A stretch of 64,000 bases of DNA from Artocarpus heterophyllus. Its lineage: Eukaryota > Streptophyta > Magnoliopsida > Rosales > Moraceae. Made by a program: the position numbers and the translations under genes. Shown piece after piece: positions 57,345 to 64,000 of this stretch (positions within the stretch are counted from its first letter, which is position 1; every line of letters starts with the position of its first letter). The notes under the pieces were generated by a model. The model was given only the letters and a program-made list of their open reading frames with translations, was not told where the DNA came from and did not search any database. Location: contig JAJQZP010000428.1 in assembly GCA_025403435.1 (NCBI GenBank), forward strand, positions 1 to 64,000. The letters run 5' to 3'.

Positions 57345-57775
57345 TTATATCATTTCAATATCCTGTGTTTTAGAGAAATATCATATTGATATTCTGTTGT
57401 TTAGAAAATATCAAAATGATATTGTGTACTTTTCAAAAATATAATTTTGGTACCCTAAGCTTGTGTTTTTATGTCAAATTTCTTTGTTACCCTTATATTA
57501 ATGAAACCCAAGTTAATTTTGTAATACTATAATAGAAAATTAAATAAAAGATTAAAAAAAAAACTCATCAAAAAAGTCATATAAATGGATTTTTTTTTTG
57601 TATTCTTTTCATTTTTTTTCTTTTATAATTATGAAAAAATAATTTGAGGTATATTTATAAAAGGGTAAGTTAAAAATTAATTTCACGTCACAAAACATAG
57701 ACTCAAAGTATTAAAATAATATTTTTCAAATAACAATGTACCAATATGATGTTTTCTTAAAGTACAGAGTAAACC
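57345..57775. mobile_element. Second foldback MITE-like element
   Basis: The left arm (57345-57475) with atcatattgatattctgttgtt and the right arm (57690-57775) with its approximate inverse (aacaatgtaccaatatgat) fold on each other. The arms are about 90-120 bp with many mismatches. The middle is AT-rich. No clean target duplication. Confidence 0.5.
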
Positions 57776-58547
57776 AGAATAAAAAAAAAAACCCCTTTTC
57801 TAGTTAGAGAGATGGTGAGTTCAACGAAAGTGTGTATATTTATATTTTAATATATAGAAAGACTAAACTGTACCTTTGGGAGTTTAAATTTGACAGCAAC
57901 AACATGAGTTCAAGGTGCCTGTATACTATATATTGTTATACATCTATGGAAAAAATTAAAAGTATACCACGAGAGTTTTAACTTGTCAATGGTAACAGTG
58001 TATGTTTGGTCTTCAACCAAAATGGAAAGAAAAAAAAAAAAAGGAAAGAAAAGAAGAAAAGAGTGTGTTTGGTCAGGAACTACTACTGTAGTTTATGACC
58101 AAGCCAATTTTAGGTCTAAACTGAAATAGGTTTCAGCTAATTAGAGGGGCTGCCACTTATTTTAATGCTGGAACGACTTTAGTTGCTTAAGAATTCTCTT
58201 TGCAATTTTAATATTCTCTTTGGCAATTTATTTTTTTTCCACATATTTTGCCTCAGCAGTTAGAGCTAGACCTTGATTTGCAGCACTGCAGCGAGCACGA
58301 TGATGAGTAGCCAGTCTCTGCGGATCTACACGGTTGCACTGCCCAACCATCCTTGTCTCAACATGATCTTTGACTTGCTTGACAATGAGTCGTGGTTGCT
58401 TATTCAAACTAGAGAGATTTTCTACTCTGACATCGAGACATGGATGAAAAACAATCTTTCCTTCTAGCGCTTGCTGCTTTGGCCATTCTTTTATAAGTCG
58501 TCTTTTTATTTTCCAACAATGATTTTTTTTTTTTTTTTTGTGATACT
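57776..58547. other. Intergenic sequence before copia-3
   Basis: Mostly AT-rich. A better-balanced stretch at 58260-58470 gives a 64-codon ORF with no domain I recognise. Confidence 0.45.
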
Positions 58548-59474
58548 TGTTGAGATTTTAGAATTGGTATTATTTTGCCTATTGCAAGATTTGTTTCTTA
58601 ACTTTTGGCTGAAAACTTGCTCTTATATTTGTTTCCTGTCTTGATAAGTCAATCTATACCTATTTTGGAAACTTCGATTGTTTTGATTTTGAGTTGCAGC
58701 AAGGTACTCTTAAAAGGAATCTTTGTGATTATGGAAACTGTTTCAAATCAGTTATTGTGCTTGATTTAATTAAGTAAACTTTTGTTAAGTTTTGAGAAAG
58801 TTGAATGTAGGTGAGTTACTTGATTTGCAAGAAGATATTTTGTTTTATTGAATAATTCATTCAAGTATGTGGAAATTTCTAATAGAAACGTGCTACATTA
58901 ATTGGAAGATTTTAAGAATCAATCAAGAATTGATATTGTTCCAGATTCTATAGATTTATTGCCTTATTTGTTGCAACAAAATGAGCAACAGAATGCTGAT
59001 AGTAGATTACATCAAAGATTATGACAGGTAGTACTTTTTGGCTATTTAAATAAAGTCTCACAATGTTCTTTACATATTCGGAGAAACTCAAAATTACAAA
59101 GAGATTATTAGTGAGCATTTTATTTCTTTTACTTCTTCAAGAGAAGAGTTTTGATTTTTCCAGGGAAAACTTTATAGGTGTTGAAGGGATTTCAACTTAA
59201 GTTAAAAGGATTTTGCTGAGCATGTTTATTAGGTAGTTATGAGTCATAGGCATCATACTTAAAAAGGGAGTTTCGAGATGATTAAATCCAATTAAGTTAT
59301 AACTTTTATCACTTAGTGAATTATTCATACGTCTGGGCATGACCCCGCTAATGTAGGTGGTTACCAAACTGCGATACCAATCTCTCATGCTCATTTTACT
59401 ATTTTATGTTTATTAGAAACTTGTTACAACAAAATTAAACATAAACTCGGTAAAAGGTATAATTGGTACTTTCA
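58548..59474 (+). repeat. Copia-3 5' LTR, about 927 bp
   Basis: Matches 62785-63538 over its left ~700 bp, with a ~45-bp block present only in the 3' copy near 62832-62880. Confidence 0.85.
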
Positions 59475-59476
59475 AT

Positions 59477-59488
59477 TGGTATCAGAGT
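59477..59488 (+). other. Copia-3 primer-binding site
   Basis: TGGTATCAGAGT, initiator-Met type, two bases after the LTR end. Confidence 0.88.
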
Positions 59489-59574
59489 GAGGTCACTAAG
59501 GTGTTTTTGGTGAGATTTTGGTTTTGCAAGCACAGATATTATGAGAGAAAGAGGCTCGGTGATTAAATCACCAT

Positions 59575-61320
59575 AGCTTGAAGGCATCAACTACGCACAT
59601 TGGAAGGCTTGCTGGAAAGACTATTAAGACTATTGATAGAAGCATAACGATCTGTGATAACTGGCTGGACTCATCCTACAACAAAGAATGCCAAGGGGTA
59701 TACCGTACTAATCCTAAAGAAAAGTGGTCTGCAAATGAAGAAAGGCTTGCCAATAGCAATTCCAAAACCTTGAACGCCATATTCAATGTCGTGGATGATA
59801 ATCAATTCAAACTAATTTCCATGTGTGAAACAGAAAAAGAGGCATGAGTCATTCTTCAAACTACTCATGAAGGAACGACCACTATGAAGTCTTCAAAGTT
59901 GCAAATTTTGACAACTCGTTTTGATTAGCTGCATATGAAAGAGGATGAGTGCATTGCAGACTTTAATTCAAAGGTTTGTGACATTGTAAACGAAGCTTTT
60001 GCTTTTAGAGAAAAATATCTGGCCTCGAAATTAGTGAAGAAAACTTTAAGATCTCTTCAAGAATGCTTTGCTGACAAGGTCGCTACCATTGAAGAAGCGA
60101 AAGATGTTGAGGCGATAAGGCTAAATGAACTCATGGGACCTCTCCAAACTTTTAAGTTGAAATTCAAGAGTCCAAAGAAGGATAAGGGCATAGCATTTCA
60201 AGCAGATATGGGCCCACAAACAAAGATAAGTCCGATGAGGATGAAGATTTAAATGAGTACCTTGTTGTGCTTACAAAAAAATTTAAAGAAGTTAAAGAAG
60301 AAAGGGAAATTCATGCGAATCCAAAAAATAAAAATCCTCAAAAGAGCAATATTTCCTCCTTGTAGTGATATAAAGAGAAGAAAAGACAAAGGAGTTCAAT
60401 ACTAGGAATGTGAAGGCTTCGGTCACATTTAATTTGACCGTGCAAACACTCTCAAAAAGAAGAACAAGGCAATGACATCGACATGGAGCGATGATAATTT
60501 AAATAGAAGTGTAGAATGCAGAAGAATATACCAGCAATTATGTGGCCTTTATTGTAAGTACTAAACTCTAAGTCATGTGTTAATGAATTTTCATGTTTCT
60601 ATTTCAAAATCTGTTGCAATAGAACAAGCAACAGAATCTGGTAAAAGCTTCAATGACACATATTTAGAGGCAGAATCTGATAGTGATGATGAAGAACTAA
60701 GTCTCAATAAGATAGAAAAGGCATACCAAAAGATGTACAGAAAGTGGCCAGTGGTTTGCAAACTTAGTAAGCCACTTAAAGTGGAATTTGTTACTCTTAA
60801 AAAGGAAAAAAGAAGAGTTATCAAGGGCAACAACAAATTATGAGATTTTAGTTACAAAGCATTAGAAGAATCTTGCTGAAACCAGAATTGAGTTGGAGCA
60901 AACACAAAAGAATCTAAGAATGCTCAACTTAGGAATGACAAAGTTAGATCATTTGCTCTCTCAACAAAGACCTAGAGGTGATCACTTTGCCCTTGGTTAC
61001 AAAGGTCATGAAATCTCAAGGAAGACCACCTTTGTAAAGGCAACCTCGTGCATTGTGAAGCAAGACTCTCAGATAAGTGAACGTAAGAAATGTGTTGCTA
61101 AGAAATTTGTTGCAACAAATAGAACAACAAACAGATTTGTTCCAATATGTCATTACTGTAATATTCCAAGGCATATAAGACCTAGGTGTTTTAAGTACTT
61201 GGATGCTTTAAAAAAGGGCATATGGATAAAAGGATATAATAAAAAAAAAAACCCTAAAATTAAAATTGACTTGTTCAATAACTCTCTTAGGAAGATTTGG
61301 ATAAGGAAGTCTGATTTATG
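59575..61320 (+). pseudogene. gag: Copia-3 Gag with two zinc-knuckle regions
   Basis: Visible blocks are KEKWSANEERLANSNSKTLNA, FNVVDDNQFKLISMCETEKEA, then stop 59845-59847 where Trp is expected, MKEDECIADFNSKV, KLVKKTLRSLQE and ATIEEAKDVEAIRLNELMG. A stop at 59926-59928 and a frameshift near 60210-60222 follow. A first knuckle region (ECEGFGHI, near 60398-60450) is interrupted by stops. A coiled-coil-like stretch (EQTQKNLRMLNLGMTKLDH) precedes a second knuckle, CHYCNIPRHIRPRC (61148-61189), intact. This long linker is typical of a subset of copia elements of the SIRE/Maximus kind. Frames are broken in at least four places. Confidence 0.8.
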
Positions 61321-61690
61321 AGGTTTTGTTGCTTATACTTCTTTAAAAGCTTGTACCAGTGATGATTGGAACTTTGATAATTGTTGTTCTAGGCATATGA
61401 CAGGAAATCGAGAACTTCTGTTAAACTACCTAGAAAGTCATGGAGGACTTGTCACATTTGGTGATGGTGTTGGTGTGAAAGGTCGTGTTCTTGGTAAAGG
61501 AACATTGAATTAAACAGTTTTCCAAGGCTCAAAAATGTGTTGCTTATGGAGGGTTTAAAAGCAAATTTAATTAGCATAAGTTAGTTGTGTAATCAAGACT
61601 TGTTTGTGAAATTCAGAAAGAAAATTGTCATGTGTTTGCTGCTAATGATAGCTATGTATCGACAGATGCAAGATCATAGTTAGCTGTTAT
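61321..61690 (+). pseudogene. pol: Copia-3 protease with altered active site
   Basis: FVAYTSLKACTSDDWNFDNCCSRHMTGN places the active site at 61376-61390 (text cut across two motifs). The family triad Asp-Ser-Gly reads Asp-Asn-Cys here. The downstream NYLESHGGLVTFGDGVGVKG and VLGKGTLN are recognisable. Stops and a frameshift follow. The loop change alone should abolish activity. Confidence 0.78.
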
Positions 61691-62770
61691 TTGTTCTCCA
61701 TTCCACACATCACAACACACATTCATTAGTGTAAAAATGCAACAGAGAAACAATTGGTCGATATTTTACCAAAGCCCTTGGTATTTGTGCTATGCGCATA
61801 TAGTCCAAAATCTATTATGTTCAAACTTGAAATTTGGAATTTCTGGATTTTTTATTGAATTGGAAATTTATATGAACCAATATTTTTGTGCATGTTTTCA
61901 CATATCTCGCTTTGAGAATATTGATGATTAAAGGTTGATAAAATATCTCGTGACTTGGGATTTGATCTATTCCTGTATTCGAATCACTCTTGTTTTTAGA
62001 AAAATCATATGTAAGTATTTAATAAATTGGAGGAAAAGCTACCTACACTTTTGTACGTATGCTATCCATAAGTAATTAAGGCCTAAGTATCACCGATATG
62101 TGGAGGATAATCTACCATGAAAAAGAGTAACCTTGGTGATAGAGTGAAAGGCCTCAAAAATTTTAAAAAAAATTAAATAAAATTAAAACCTATGGAGTGA
62201 TCTAGATGAATAGATTAGATTGAACATGTCTTTTATCTCTTGAATGTTAAAGTGTTAAAATTGAATGTATTCAAAAAGGGATTTTTATCAAAATTTTGTG
62301 CGCACACACGTGGCTTATATTGAAATTTTTAATTAATTGAAAATTCAAAATAGTATATACTTTATTTTTAAACATAACGTTGAGTAATCAAAATTCTGGT
62401 ATTTATATTGATTGGGTCTCTCTTAATACTTTTGGCTTTTGAACAAATTGCTGTCATATTTTCTGTTTTTTTTTTGTTTTTTTTTTGTTTCTTTTTTTTT
62501 TGTAAGGCTCACCTTTCTCAGCTTTGACCCATTCCCCTTGCGTCTATTTTGGTCATCGTTTTGTCAAAAAAAAAAAAAAAAAATTAGTGTGTGTTTTTGT
62601 TGTGTTTGTGTTTTGCATGTGTTATAGTTTGTGGTTTGTTTTCATTATGTGTTTTGGATGAACTGTTCAGAGGGAGTTGCTTTACATGTGTTTTTCATTT
62701 TGTTTGTTTTTTGGCTTAGTTGTTTAGTTTGAAACAGTTTTTTCTATGCTGTGAAGTTTGCCAAAACAAT
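61691..62770 (+). other. Copia-3 deletion junction, polyprotein end and 3' untranslated region
   Basis: Just after the protease-linked segment the sequence passes to ATEKQLVDILPKPL (about 61736-61790), the C-terminal wording of copia RNase H. All of integrase, RT and RNase H between is missing. The rest is untranslated, T-rich near 62465-62505, with an A-run at 62567-62582. Confidence 0.65.
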
Positions 62771-62784
62771 ACCAAAGGGGAGAT
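62771..62784 (+). other. Copia-3 polypurine tract
   Basis: accaaaggggagat directly before the 3' LTR. Confidence 0.85.
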
Positions 62785-63538
62785 TGTTGGGATTTTGGAA
62801 TTGAAATTATTTTGTTTATTGCAGGATTTGATTATAATTTATTTCTTGACTAATTTGCTGCAGGAATCACTTTTTCGAAAGTTTCAGTTTTTGGCTGAAA
62901 CTTGCTCTTCTGTTTATTTCCTGTTTTGATAAGTCAATCTCTACCTGTTTTGGCAACTCTGATTGTTTGGATTTTGCGTTACAGCAAGGTATTCTTAAAA
63001 GAAATATTTGTGATTATGGTAATTGTTTCAAATCAGTTATTGTGTTTGATTTTGTTTAGTCAACCTTTATTAAGTTTTGGAAAAGTTGAATTTAGATGAG
63101 TTACTAGATTTGCAAGCAGAGATTTTGTTTGCTGAATAACTAGTCCAGGTACATGGAGATTTCTACTAGAAATGTGTTGCATTAATTGGAAGATTTTAAG
63201 AATTAATCAAGAATTGATATTGTACTAGATTCTATAGATTTGTTGCCTTAATTGTTGCAACAAAATGAGCAACAGATTGATGACAAGGGATTGCTTTGAA
63301 GATCACAATAGCTGGCACATTATGGTTATTTAAATAGAGTCTCACAGTAGTCTTTACACATCTAGAGAGACTTAGAATTACAGTTAGATTATTTGTAAGC
63401 ATTTTATTTTTTTGACTTCTTCGGGAGAAGAATTTTGAGTTTTGGAAAAAAAAGCTGTGTGTGTGTTGAGGGGATTTCAACTTCAGTCAAAGGGATTTCA
63501 TTGAGCATGTTCGTTAGGTAATTATAAGTCATAGGCGT
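62785..63538 (+). repeat. Copia-3 3' LTR, left 754 bp
   Basis: Direct repeat of the 5' LTR until ataggcgt. The 5' copy continues past this point (to 59474) while this one is cut by the next element. Confidence 0.85.
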
Positions 63539-64000
63539 TGTTGATGCCTGAGTTCGGCACAACACCGCGTGCGGGGGTGCACGGTGGTCGGGTTCTCTAT
63601 TTTGTCTCCTGTTCTGCCTGGCTCGGCCTAGTCTGGTCAGATCTGCAAGAGGAGAGAAGGCATCGGAGTAAGGGGACACCGGTTTGGTGCTTGCCAAGGA
63701 CACTCCGACGCTCAAGTCAATGTTCTGACCGGGAAGAGCTAAGGGAGAGGCAAAGTAGGCAAGGGAAGAATGCCCGTACCTTTGTGGTGGAGTTGATGCT
63801 CCTATTTATAGAGTTTAGCTTGGATCCGGGTATGGACCGGTTTGGCCCGTAACCCAGGTGTCCAGCGACAGGTGTCACGATCTCCGGAGAAGGAGGATTG
63901 CCCAACGGAGGGTTGAGATGGTGCCACGTGGTGGTCTTTGGGTAAGTCGGACAGATCCTGGTCGGACGGGTCCTGGTCGGATAGATCCTGTCCTGGTCGG
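63539..64000 (-). mobile_element. Tat-like gypsy LTR, minus orientation, running off the window
   Basis: It starts on the plus strand with TGTTGATGCCTGAG, so in its own orientation it ends CATCAACA, like the LTR at 11945-12582. On the minus strand it has a TATAAATAGG-type box (63803-63812 area), then TTGAGCGTCGGAG (63703-63715) and TTGCAGATCTGACC (63635-63648), matching landmarks of the other LTR. Since its end lies on the left, it is a 3' LTR or a solo LTR of a minus-strand element. The target duplication should be ggcgt. Confidence 0.6.
63946..64000. repeat. 15-bp tandem repeats in the Tat-like LTR
   Basis: Units gtcggacagatcctg, gtcggacgggtcctg and gtcggatagatcctg (63946-63990) are followed by tcctggtcgg at the window edge. 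The array may continue. Confidence 0.93.

Larger units (their letters stand above)
58548..63538 (+). mobile_element. Copia-3: deleted Ty1/copia element (SIRE-type Gag), 3' LTR interrupted
   Basis: The 5' LTR (58548-59474, TGTTGAGA...TTCA) and 3' LTR (from 62785, TGTTGGGA) are direct repeats. Between them lie an initiator-Met primer site, Gag with two zinc-knuckle regions, protease and a short piece of the polyprotein end. Integrase, RT and most of RNase H are missing. The 3' LTR is cut at 63538 by a Tat-like LTR. It is non-autonomous. Confidence 0.85.

Noticed and set aside
58273..58467. 64-codon ORF in a better-balanced stretch before copia-3
   Set aside because: Start and flanks give no support and no domain is recognisable; too weak to call a gene.
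1..64000. CRISPR arrays, bacterial operons, ribosome binding sites, rRNA genes
   Set aside because: None seen. Repeats are LTRs, microsatellites and tandem duplications of plant type, and coding is of plant nuclear style.

Overview
This is a plant nuclear window, most likely from a eudicot. It is AT-rich, most of it is LTR retrotransposon, and the few host genes are single plant-type genes. I see no bacterial, organellar or CRISPR-like features. Family names come from reading motifs, not from a database search.

Left cluster (1-22236). An Athila-like Ty3/gypsy element (1-10687, + strand, 5' LTR cut by the window edge) has a gag-protease ORF, a pol read in the same frame through nonsense codons, and a third ORF after pol. 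It sits inside an ORF that runs antisense in the 3' end of a Tat/Retand-like gypsy remnant (10688-12582). That remnant keeps a polypurine tract and a 638-bp LTR. Only 47 bp further on lies a 9.6-kb Ty1/copia element (copia-1, 12630-22236) with two ~2.01-kb LTRs, an initiator-Met primer site and a frameshifted gag-pol.

Middle (22242-35647). AT-rich spacer carries simple repeats, a diverged ~0.77-kb tandem duplication, a SINE-like relic and a (TA)n tract. The host genes are a 78-residue plant small protein (28908-29144) and a BAHD acyltransferase of the vinorine-synthase type (33551-34927) broken by two single-base frameshifts.

Nested cluster (35648-50963). A SIRE/Maximus-like copia element is split inside its integrase by a ~2.4-kb LTR-type insertion with a perfect 5-bp target duplication. 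That insertion is itself split by copia-2, an internally deleted relative of copia-1. The result is a three-level nest. The 190 bp before the left SIRE-like LTR repeats the 190 bp before the right LTR, which implies an upstream truncated copy.

Right part (51007-64000). There is a copia gag scrap on the minus strand and a foldback MITE. A second copy of the small-protein gene (54565-54807) shares promoter layout with the first. Then come a candidate non-autonomous MULE carrying a very G-rich segment (55590-57042), another foldback element, and a deleted copia element (58548 onward). Its 3' LTR is interrupted at 63539 by a minus-strand Tat-like LTR running off the window.

The host genes do not form a pathway that I can see. 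The strongest leads are the duplicated small-protein gene with conserved promoter spacing, the antisense ORF with its own antisense TATA box in the Tat-like element, the GC-rich palindromic motif clusters shared between LTRs and untranslated regions of two unrelated elements, and the candidate gene-capturing MULE.
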